From Sulfurovaceae bacterium (GTDB lineage Bacteria > Campylobacterota > Campylobacteria > Campylobacterales > Sulfurovaceae), in NCBI GenBank assembly GCA_029933395.1, contig JAOZOG010000157.1, forward strand, positions 1 through 5,056: a stretch of 5,056 nt of DNA, written 5' to 3'. The position numbers and the translations under genes are program-made. Under the pieces are notes generated by a model. That model worked only from the letters and a program-made list of their open reading frames with translations. It searched no databases and had not been told where the DNA came from. Below are positions 1 to 5,056 of the stretch, one piece after another. Positions within the stretch are counted from its first letter, which is position 1, and each line of letters opens with the position of its first letter.

Positions 1-4
1 ATGT

Positions 5-33
5 TTGGCATTATGTACTATTTGTGATACCAT
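5..33 (+). promoter_or_regulatory. Candidate sigma70-type promoter for the moxR-DUF58-transglutaminase operon
   Basis: Seen: TTGGCA at 5-10 (5/6 match to the -35 consensus), a 17-nt spacer, and TACCAT at 28-33 (4/6 match to the -10) preceded by TG one base upstream (25-26), the extended -10 pattern. The 39 nt before the operon are about 28% GC, far below the genes. Inference: the usual spacing puts the start of transcription at or next to the ATG at 40, so the message may be leaderless or nearly so. That fits the lack of a clear Shine-Dalgarno there. An AT-rich 39-mer easily yields such matches by chance, and another gene may lie just upstream, so this is tentative. Confidence 0.3.
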
Positions 34-39
34 AAAAAG

Positions 40-960
40 ATGAAACAAAAACTTGCTCCCGAATTCACTCCCGTTGTCGATGCCATCGAGGTACATTTGA
101 TCGGAAAACGCAAAGCGATTACTTTGACACTGGCTGCCTATTTCGCCGGAGGCCACGTGCTGCTGGAGGATATTCCCGGAGTAGGCAAGACGACACTGGC
201 CAAATCGTTCTCGCAGGTATTGGGGCTTGATTTTGGCCGTATCCAGTTTACCAGTGATCTGCTTCCATCCGATATACTGGGAGTGAGTTACTATAGCCAG
301 AAAGAGAGTCTCTTCGTCCTCAAGAAAGGGCCGGTCTTTACACAGTTTCTGCTCGCCGATGAGATCAACCGTTCGATGCCCAAGACGCAGTCGGCACTGC
401 TCGAGGCAATGGAGGAGCATTCAGTGACGATCGACGGCACGTCACATCCGCTGCCTGAGCCTTTTTTTGTCATCGCGACGCAGAATCCTCACGAAGAGGT
501 TGGGACTTTTCCGCTGCCCCATTCCCAGCTCGATCGTTTCCTCTGCTCTTTTGGGATTGGTTATCCTGACAGAGAATCCGAGCGTTTGGTATTGTCGGGA
601 GAGAGAGGGGAAGCGTCTTTCGGTAGCGTCCTGTTGGGGGGTCAACGAATCGAAGCGTTGATGGATCAGGTGCGATCGGTGAGAATGAGTGACGCGATGC
701 TGGATTATCTGCAGGATGTGATCGCTTTTACCCGTGAGAGCGGCCTTTTCGATTATGGCCTCTCGACGCGCGGGGCCTTGGCCCTGACAGCGATGCTCAA
801 ATCCTGGGCGATGCTGCACGGACGTGATTATGCTGTGCCTGACGATCTGCAGGCTGTGGTTGCGTCTGTCTGCTCGCACCGACTGCGTTTTCGTGAGGGG
901 GTGACGAATGCCGGACGGATCGAAGATGCACTTCTTTCGCACACTCGCCCGGACGCGTAA
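40..960 (+). CDS. MoxR family AAA+ ATPase
   Basis: A cytoplasmic AAA+ ATPase of the MoxR family (306 aa, normal family length), thought to act as a chaperone-like remodeller of partner proteins encoded beside it. Visible motifs in order: Walker A in EDIPGVGKTT (residues 43-52, Lys50), Walker B in FLLADEINR (103-111, Asp107-Glu108), sensor 1 ATQNP (146-150), the LDRF motif with a candidate arginine finger (Arg166), and a sensor 2-like LSTRGAL (241-247, Arg244) leading into the C-terminal lid. All ATPase residues look intact, so it should bind and hydrolyse ATP. The ATG at 40 is chosen because an in-frame stop lies at 25-27 and the N-terminus to Walker A has the usual length. The site before it is only a weak purine run (AAAAAG). 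It is the first gene of a three-gene operon and its 3' end overlaps the DUF58 gene by 53 nt. The family assignment is firm. The specific substrate is unknown but is likely the DUF58 or transglutaminase partner. Confidence 0.95.
   Translation: MKQKLAPEFTPVVDAIEVHLIGKRKAITLTLAAYFAGGHVLLEDIPGVGKTTLAKSFSQVLGLDFGRIQFTSDLLPSDILGVSYYSQKESLFVLKKGPVFTQFLLADEINRSMPKTQSALLEAMEEHSVTIDGTSHPLPEPFFVIATQNPHEEVGTFPLPHSQLDRFLCSFGIGYPDRESERLVLSGERGEASFGSVLLGGQRIEALMDQVRSVRMSDAMLDYLQDVIAFTRESGLFDYGLSTRGALALTAMLKSWAMLHGRDYAVPDDLQAVVASVCSHRLRFREGVTNAGRIEDALLSHTRPDA
895..907 (+). promoter_or_regulatory. Shine-Dalgarno site deciding the DUF58 start at 908
   Basis: GAGGGGG at 895-901 lies 6 nt before the ATG at 908, inside the moxR coding sequence. 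The alternative in-frame ATG at 926 (residue 7) has no comparable purine-rich site at the right distance, which favours 908. Confidence 0.6.
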
Positions 961-1795
961 GCGGGTCAGGCAGCGGGCGACACGCTTCAGCCTGCTGGTC
1001 GTTGTCCTGCTTTTTGGGCTTTTTCTCGAAGCCTATATGCACAATTTCAACCTTGTCTATATCACACTTTTTTTCATCTTCGCTACGGCATTCAGTGCGG
1101 GTGCTTTCGGACTGCTCAATATCGGGCGTCTCGAGGTGACATTCGATCACTGTGAGCGGCTTTTTGCCGGCTTGGAGGGGCGCTGCTTCTTTCGTATCGT
1201 CAATCCTGCCGATACGACAGCATGGGCGATCCGTCTGCACTGTGACGAGAGAGTGGTGGAAGTGGGCAGGATCGATGCGCACCGAACAGTGCGGGCTGCG
1301 TTAAACATCACACCGCAGAAGAGAGGGCAGTTACGTTGTGCCTCCTGCAGCCTACAGAGTCTTTTCCCGCTTTCGACCGTGCGTTTTGTGCTTGCATTCG
1401 ACCGCTGTCTCGATACACTTGTCTATCCGAAGCCTGAGGGTGAAGCGCTGCAGGCATTTTTGATGCGTCAGAAGAGTGCATTCGGTGATGAGAAGGATTT
1501 TGACGGATTGCGCTCCTACAGTGGTGCAGAGAGCCTTTCGCGTATTCATTGGCCTTCGGTTGCCAAGGGGGAACCGGCAGTCAAGTCTTTCGAGTACGAA
1601 GGGAGGATGGAGAAGCTGGAGTTCGATTTTTATCGGGCAGGCGAAAACGACGAAGCCCGTCTTTCGCAGCTCTGTCTCTGGGTGCTCGAGTGTGAGCGGC
1701 TGGGAGAACCGTTTGCTATCCGGATGCCTCAGAAGAGGCTCTACTCTGAGAGGGAGGGGATCGATGCGATTCTTGAAACGCTTGCACTCTACTGA
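908..1795 (+). CDS. DUF58 domain-containing membrane-anchored protein (MoxR partner)
   Basis: A 295-aa protein of the DUF58 family, the usual companion of MoxR ATPases. The first 26 residues are strongly basic (RTRKRVRQR) and are followed by two hydrophobic segments, about 27-46 and 50-70. This predicts an inner-membrane hairpin with both ends in the cytoplasm and the soluble part facing MoxR. Further on are a family-like FPLSTVRF (153-160), VYPKP (172-176) and the DUF58 signature LRSYSGAESLSRIHW (201-215), then KGEPAVKSFEYE (220-231). The family normally shows a Gly-(Pro)-Asp in this signature; here it reads Gly-Ala-Glu. The biochemical role of DUF58 is not established. It is often proposed as an adaptor or substrate of MoxR. 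The gene overlaps moxR by 53 nt at its start and the transglutaminase gene by 32 nt at its end, so co-translation is likely. An alternative start is the ATG at 926. Family call firm, function inferred. Confidence 0.9.
   Translation: MPDGSKMHFFRTLARTRKRVRQRATRFSLLVVVLLFGLFLEAYMHNFNLVYITLFFIFATAFSAGAFGLLNIGRLEVTFDHCERLFAGLEGRCFFRIVNPADTTAWAIRLHCDERVVEVGRIDAHRTVRAALNITPQKRGQLRCASCSLQSLFPLSTVRFVLAFDRCLDTLVYPKPEGEALQAFLMRQKSAFGDEKDFDGLRSYSGAESLSRIHWPSVAKGEPAVKSFEYEGRMEKLEFDFYRAGENDEARLSQLCLWVLECERLGEPFAIRMPQKRLYSEREGIDAILETLALY
1751..1763 (+). promoter_or_regulatory. Shine-Dalgarno site deciding the transglutaminase start at 1764
   Basis: AGGGAGGGG at 1751-1759 contains GGAGG (1753-1757), 6 nt before the ATG at 1764, within the 3' end of the DUF58 gene. 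This strong site favours 1764 over the far-upstream ATG at 1476, which would bury 96 codons in another gene, and over the ATG at 1812. Confidence 0.7.
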
Positions 1796-3713
1796 GCCGA
1801 CGGCTCTGCGAATGCTCGATCTGGCCTATCTAGTCATTCTGCTGCCGCTTCTCCTAATCATCAAGCTGCCGATGCTGCTCTATACGCTGCTGGTTTTCGC
1901 TCTGCTGTTTATGGGCAAAAAGCCGACGATGGCAACACAGGTGACAGTGGCACTGGTCGGACTCGTTGCCATCTATCTTTCACTCTACGGTGCATTCAAT
2001 TTCACCGGCCTCTCCCGACTCAGTCTCTTCGTAGAGCTGCTGGTCTACCTTTTGATCCTGGCCGTGACACTCCAGCGACTGACACGCCAGATCAACTTCT
2101 ATCTAATTGTCTCGCCCATTCTGCTGATGGCACTCTCACTCTTCTTCTTTCATTCGATCACGATGCTGCTCTATGTGGTGTTCGAGATTTTTATCTTGCT
2201 TTGGCTGATTCTTGCCTGGCGGATGCAGGGGAGTTTCCGGGAGACGCTGCGGATGGCAGCGCTCTATTTTGTTGCATCACTTCCCTGGGTAATCCTGCTC
2301 TTTATCTTTTTCCCCCGGATCTCCTTTGAGCATGCCTCTTATGGGTTTCGCGGGGATACGGTACGCCGTATGGGACACGACGGCACGATGTATCTGGACA
2401 ACAAAGCCCTGTTGGTGCCCTCCAACCGTATTGTGATGGAAGTAGGGTTTGAAGGCAAGAAGATACCGCCGGACAGTGCACTCTATTTTCGGGGCAGTGT
2501 ACTCTATACAGATAAAAAAAATCACTGGGAGCCGCTGCCGGAAAAAGTCCTCAAGGGGCACAAGCCCGACTATCAGACCGTCAATGATTTCATCGTCTAC
2601 AAGGTAACACTCTATCCGACCCAAAAGCGCTGGCTCTACCTCCTCGACCTGCCATTCGAAGCCCCTGAAGGTGCCTCGATCGATGCCGACTTTGTCACGA
2701 CACTCAAGAAGAAGATCGAAGAGCCTCAGCACTATGAGGCGACCTCGGTACTGAAGTATCGATATGGTAAAAAGCTCCTTCCGGAAGTGCGTGAAGCAGC
2801 AACCCGCTTCGATCCCTCGAGAAACCCCAGAAGCTATGCATTGGCCCAGACGATTGCGGAGCACTATCCCGATATCTCAAAGCGTGCCGATGCCGTTACC
2901 GCATTCTTTCGAGAGCAAAATCTTACCTATTCACTGCGTCCGGAACCGTTGGATCTGAACCACACGACAGACAGTTTTCTGCTTGATAAGCGTACCGGCT
3001 ACTGTGTCCACTTCGCTGCCGCATTCGTGACTTTTGCGAGGATGGCAGGTATCCCGGCGCGTGTCGTGACAGGATACAAGGGTGATGCAGTCAACAGTGT
3101 CGAGAATTATCTGATCGTCAAAGAGCGGGATGCTCACGCCTGGGCGGAGATCCTGGTCGATGGCAGCTGGAGGCGGATAGAGACGACAGCATTCGCCAAA
3201 ACGATCGCTGAGGATACCCGCAGGTTGTTGCTTGGCGACAGTAGAGGAAGCAAAGAGCGTACCTTTCTGGAGAAAGTCGACCTCTACCTGATGTACGCCA
3301 AATACCAGGTCGAAACCTGGATTCTCCACTACAGCCACTTTCGCCAGATGCAGCTCCTTGACGAGATCAAAAAGAGCCCCACCTTTTTACTGAAATTTTT
3401 GGCTGTACTGCTTGCTGTCATCCTTCTAAGTATCGCTGTAGTACTCTACTTGCGTCGTCCACCCTGCAGCGACAGGGTGCTCTGTATGATGCGGCCAATG
3501 ATCGAAGCACTACGCAAAAAAGGGTGTGTGAGGAGAGAGGGGGAGACGATGCACGCATTTCTCACTCGCTGCCACGGAGAGCTATCATCATCGTGCGGGA
3601 TCGAGATGATCGACCGATTGTATGAATCTATCCGTTATGGAGGCGAGATATCCGAGAAGAGGGGAAAAGAACTTCGAGAGGCGATCAGACGATGTGTGAG
3701 GGAGATAAAGTGA
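1764..3713 (+). CDS. DUF3488/TgpA-like membrane protein with periplasmic transglutaminase-like domain
   Basis: A 649-aa inner-membrane protein with the TgpA architecture. A basic N-terminus (MRFLKRLH) is followed by about seven hydrophobic segments (roughly 17-33, 35-50, 58-77, 86-104, 112-130, 132-152, 164-183). A large soluble region (184-540) follows, predicted periplasmic from the odd number of segments. A last membrane helix is at 541-563, and a charged C-terminal tail (564-649) with a RYGG motif (624-627) resembles DUF4129. The transglutaminase-like core lies near 380-480: TGYCVHFAAAF carries nucleophile Cys414, GIPARVVTGY (429-438) is the conserved strand, and DAHAWAEI carries His458. 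The position expected to be the third triad residue reads WRRIETTA, giving Glu473 instead of the usual Asp. Known of the family: Pseudomonas TgpA is a periplasmic-facing transglutaminase-like protein encoded with MoxR and DUF58 genes. Its natural substrate is unclear, and protease-like activity is possible in this superfamily. The start overlaps DUF58 by 32 nt. An upstream ATG at 1476 is rejected because it would overlap DUF58 by 320 nt. Architecture firm, activity inferred. Confidence 0.92.
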   Translation: MRFLKRLHSTEPTALRMLDLAYLVILLPLLLIIKLPMLLYTLLVFALLFMGKKPTMATQVTVALVGLVAIYLSLYGAFNFTGLSRLSLFVELLVYLLILAVTLQRLTRQINFYLIVSPILLMALSLFFFHSITMLLYVVFEIFILLWLILAWRMQGSFRETLRMAALYFVASLPWVILLFIFFPRISFEHASYGFRGDTVRRMGHDGTMYLDNKALLVPSNRIVMEVGFEGKKIPPDSALYFRGSVLYTDKKNHWEPLPEKVLKGHKPDYQTVNDFIVYKVTLYPTQKRWLYLLDLPFEAPEGASIDADFVTTLKKKIEEPQHYEATSVLKYRYGKKLLPEVREAATRFDPSRNPRSYALAQTIAEHYPDISKRADAVTAFFREQNLTYSLRPEPLDLNHTTDSFLLDKRTGYCVHFAAAFVTFARMAGIPARVVTGYKGDAVNSVENYLIVKERDAHAWAEILVDGSWRRIETTAFAKTIAEDTRRLLLGDSRGSKERTFLEKVDLYLMYAKYQVETWILHYSHFRQMQLLDEIKKSPTFLLKFLAVLLAVILLSIAVVLYLRRPPCSDRVLCMMRPMIEALRKKGCVRREGETMHAFLTRCHGELSSSCGIEMIDRLYESIRYGGEISEKRGKELREAIRRCVREIK

Positions 3714-3744
3714 CAGCGGGACAATAAAGGAAGATAATAGTTGC
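3714..3744. other. 31-nt convergent intergenic gap
   Basis: The transglutaminase stop (3711-3713) and the flavoprotein stop (complement of 3745-3747) face each other across 31 AT-rich bases. I see no strong GC hairpin with a T-run on either strand. The only pairing is a weak bulged A/T helix between 3733-3740 and 3744-3750. Termination here may be Rho-dependent or run into the opposing gene. Confidence 0.5.
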
Positions 3745-4977
3745 TTATTCCCTCAGCTCTCCCGCCAGTCGTCCGCTGGCAAATGACCACTGCAGGTTGT
3801 AGCCGCCACAGGGGCCATCAAGGTTCATCACTTCGCCGCAGAAGTAGAGCCCTCGTATCTTGCGGCTCTGCATCGTATTGGGATCGATCTCTTTGAGGGG
3901 GATACCGCCCCGGGTGATCATCGCATTGGCAAAACCATTATGACCTGTTACGGTGAGAGGTGTCCAGGCGAGAAGCCCGATCAATCTATCTCTGGTAATA
4001 CCCGGCAGTTTCCTGAACCCGCTTGTGACATTCGCTTCGGTCATTTCGCAGAGGACACGTGCAAGGGATTCGGGGAGGAGAGTTTGCAGGAGCTCCAGTG
4101 TGTTTTGTCGCGGATTTTTTGCAAGGGCTTGATCAAGATGTTCACGTATCTGCTCCTCATTCATCCCTCTGGTGAAATTTGCCCTCAACGGTACTTCATC
4201 CATTTTGGCCAGTAGTGGCGTAATCTCCCGTGAGAAGTCGAGGACGACCGGCCCCCGGATGCCATCCCGGGTGAAGATGAGGTCGCCTTTGGCTTTGAGC
4301 TTTCGGTGCTTTTTCAGATCGACGACGAGTTGGACTCCGGGGATCGTGTCAGCCCTGCATCGGGAGACCCAACTTTCTTTCGTGTGCAGTGGCATCATGG
4401 CCGGATAAAGCTCCGTTACACTATGGCCGGCAGATTTGGCGAGTCTGTAGCCATCCCCTTCGGCACCCAGCATCGGATAGCCTTTTCCTCCGGTAGCGAT
4501 AATGATGTGTCTTGTCGTATATCGTTCGTACTGTGTCCGGAGGGCGGTGATATGTTCACCGTTATGTTCAATCGCCTCGACTTTTTCTCCGCATCGTACT
4601 TCCACGCCGCATCGTCGCATCTCCTCTTCGAGTGCCCGAATGATCGTCGTGGAGCTGTGTGTGACAGGAAAGACTCTGAAACCATCCGGTGCATGACTTT
4701 CGACACCGATATTTTTGAAGAATTTCCTCAATGCGTTATGATCAAACGCTTCGAGTGCTGTCATCATAAAACGTCCCTCACGTCCGAAGCTGGCCATAAA
4801 GCTTTCGTTGTCGAGGGTATTGGTGAGATTGCAACGGCCGCCACCGGTCGCCTTGAGCTTGGCACCGATGCGGGGGAGTTTTTCGAGAAGAAGGACGCTG
4901 TTTCCCTTTTCGGCTGCCCGGATCGCTGCCATCATACCTGCAGCACCGGCACCGATGACGATGAGGTCGTAGATCAT
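3745..4977 (-). CDS. HI0933/BaiN-like FAD-dependent oxidoreductase
   Basis: A 410-aa cytoplasmic flavoprotein of the HI0933 (YhiN/BaiN-like) family, full length. The N-terminus has the FAD Rossmann motif VIGAGAAGMMAA (7-18) with the acidic end of the second strand in LLLEK (29-33). Then come the family hallmark KATGGGRCNLTN (42-53), the second FAD-contact motif ATGGKGYPMLGAEGDG (161-176), the FTRDGIRGP segment (235-243), and the C-terminal GLYFCGEVMNLDGPCGGYNL (376-395) that closes the FAD site. The family usually has Thr-His and Ser-Gly-Pro in the FTRDGIRGP segment; here Arg237 and Arg241 replace the His and Ser. One clostridial member (BaiN) is linked to bile-acid dehydration chemistry, but most members, including those of free-living proteobacteria, have no proven substrate, so a bile-acid role should not be transferred. 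The ATG at 4977 is supported by a GGAGGA site 8 nt upstream. Its start overlaps the stop of the hydantoinase B-like gene by 4 nt (ATGA), suggesting one transcript. Confidence 0.93.
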   Translation of the reverse strand: MIYDLIVIGAGAAGMMAAIRAAEKGNSVLLLEKLPRIGAKLKATGGGRCNLTNTLDNESFMASFGREGRFMMTALEAFDHNALRKFFKNIGVESHAPDGFRVFPVTHSSTTIIRALEEEMRRCGVEVRCGEKVEAIEHNGEHITALRTQYERYTTRHIIIATGGKGYPMLGAEGDGYRLAKSAGHSVTELYPAMMPLHTKESWVSRCRADTIPGVQLVVDLKKHRKLKAKGDLIFTRDGIRGPVVLDFSREITPLLAKMDEVPLRANFTRGMNEEQIREHLDQALAKNPRQNTLELLQTLLPESLARVLCEMTEANVTSGFRKLPGITRDRLIGLLAWTPLTVTGHNGFANAMITRGGIPLKEIDPNTMQSRKIRGLYFCGEVMNLDGPCGGYNLQWSFASGRLAGELRE

Positions 4978-5056
4978 AAATTGTATCCTCCGCCGCCCGG
5001 TGTCCGTATCCGTATCTTCTCTCCCGCATCGACCTGAAGACTCGCTTTGCCCTCCA
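4974..5056 (-). CDS. Hydantoinase B/5-oxoprolinase family protein, C-terminal end (partial)
   Basis: Only the last 26 codons and the TGA stop (complement of 4974-4976) are in the window. The rest lies beyond position 5056. The readable tail is EGKASLQVDAGEKIRIRT followed by PGGGGYNL. A Gly-Lys near the start, a basic strand and a terminal TPGGGGY are the typical ending of hydantoinase B/oxoprolinase (HyuB-type) subunits, which hydrolyse 5-oxoproline or hydantoin-like rings with ATP together with a HyuA-type subunit. Most members end in GGGGYG plus a few residues; here the tail is Asn-Leu. The frame is open from the window edge to the stop, and the 4-nt ATGA overlap with the flavoprotein start is typical of operon partners. 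The call rests on a short tail, so subunit identity and substrate are open. A HyuA partner would be expected upstream. Confidence 0.72.
   Translation of the reverse strand, partial: EGKASLQVDAGEKIRIRTPGGGGYNL
4978..4991 (-). promoter_or_regulatory. Shine-Dalgarno site for the flavoprotein, inside the upstream gene's glycine codons
   Basis: On the minus strand GGAGGA (complement of 4986-4991) lies 8 nt before the ATG at 4977. The same bases encode two glycines of the PGGGGY motif of the upstream protein, so the ribosome site and a conserved protein motif share sequence. Confidence 0.7.

Noticed and set aside
442..1282. Two minus-strand open frames (442-942 and 797-1282) opposite moxR and the DUF58 gene
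   Set aside because: Their translations are low-complexity Arg/His/Gln-rich with no motifs, and the plus-strand frames carry clear family signatures.
1476..1763. A 96-codon N-terminal extension of the transglutaminase frame
   Set aside because: It is entirely inside the DUF58 gene, is Arg/Ser-rich without family similarity, and the ATG at 1764 has a strong Shine-Dalgarno site and gives the expected N-terminus.
1737..1797. Imperfect direct repeat (CTCTACTCTGAG near 1740 and CTCTACTGAG near 1786)
   Set aside because: It is short, imperfect and inside coding sequence. It is explained by repeated Leu-Tyr codons and chance.
2277..2864. A 195-codon minus-strand open frame opposite the transglutaminase gene
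   Set aside because: It has no recognisable domain and lies opposite a well-supported gene. It is treated as a shadow frame.
3733..3750. Possible terminator hairpin in the convergent gap
   Set aside because: The pairing is about six mostly A/T pairs with two bulges, a 3-4 nt loop and no T-run, too weak to call an intrinsic terminator.
4306..5037. A 243-codon open frame on the plus strand, antisense to the flavoprotein
   Set aside because: It lies almost entirely opposite a gene with intact FAD motifs, its translation has no recognisable domain and is rich in Cys, Arg and Ser, and codon bias of the real gene readily opens the opposite frame. It also crosses the end of the hydantoinase B-like gene.

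Overview
The window looks like ordinary chromosome from a Gram-negative bacterium. It has mid-50% GC coding sequence, dense gene packing, long start/stop overlaps and good Shine-Dalgarno sites. The taxon cannot be fixed from the sequence alone. My tentative guess is a higher-GC Campylobacterota (Sulfurovum/Nitratifractor-like) or another proteobacterium. This rests on protein style and gene mix, not on a marker gene.

Layout. Positions 1-39 are an AT-rich leader with a plausible promoter. Positions 40-3713 hold a compact three-gene plus-strand operon: a MoxR-type AAA+ ATPase (40-960), a DUF58 membrane-anchored protein (908-1795), and a polytopic membrane protein with a periplasmic transglutaminase-like domain, of the DUF3488/TgpA type (1764-3713). 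Adjacent genes overlap by 53 and 32 nt, so translation is very probably coupled. A 31-nt convergent gap follows. The minus strand then carries an HI0933/BaiN-like FAD-dependent oxidoreductase (3745-4977). Upstream of it, and running off the right edge, are the last 26 codons of a hydantoinase B/5-oxoprolinase-type protein (4974-5056). Its stop overlaps the flavoprotein start as ATGA.

How the genes work together. MoxR ATPase + DUF58 + transglutaminase is a widely conserved trio, known in Pseudomonas as the TgpA neighbourhood. The likely logic is a cytoplasmic MoxR chaperone-like ATPase acting on a DUF58 protein anchored at the inner membrane, linked to an envelope enzyme whose catalytic domain faces the periplasm. 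The physiological substrate is not well established. The minus-strand pair is a separate transcription unit. No mobile element, CRISPR array, RNA gene or foreign-looking island was seen. The most notable departure from family expectation is that the third catalytic residue of the transglutaminase (normally Asp) reads as Glu.
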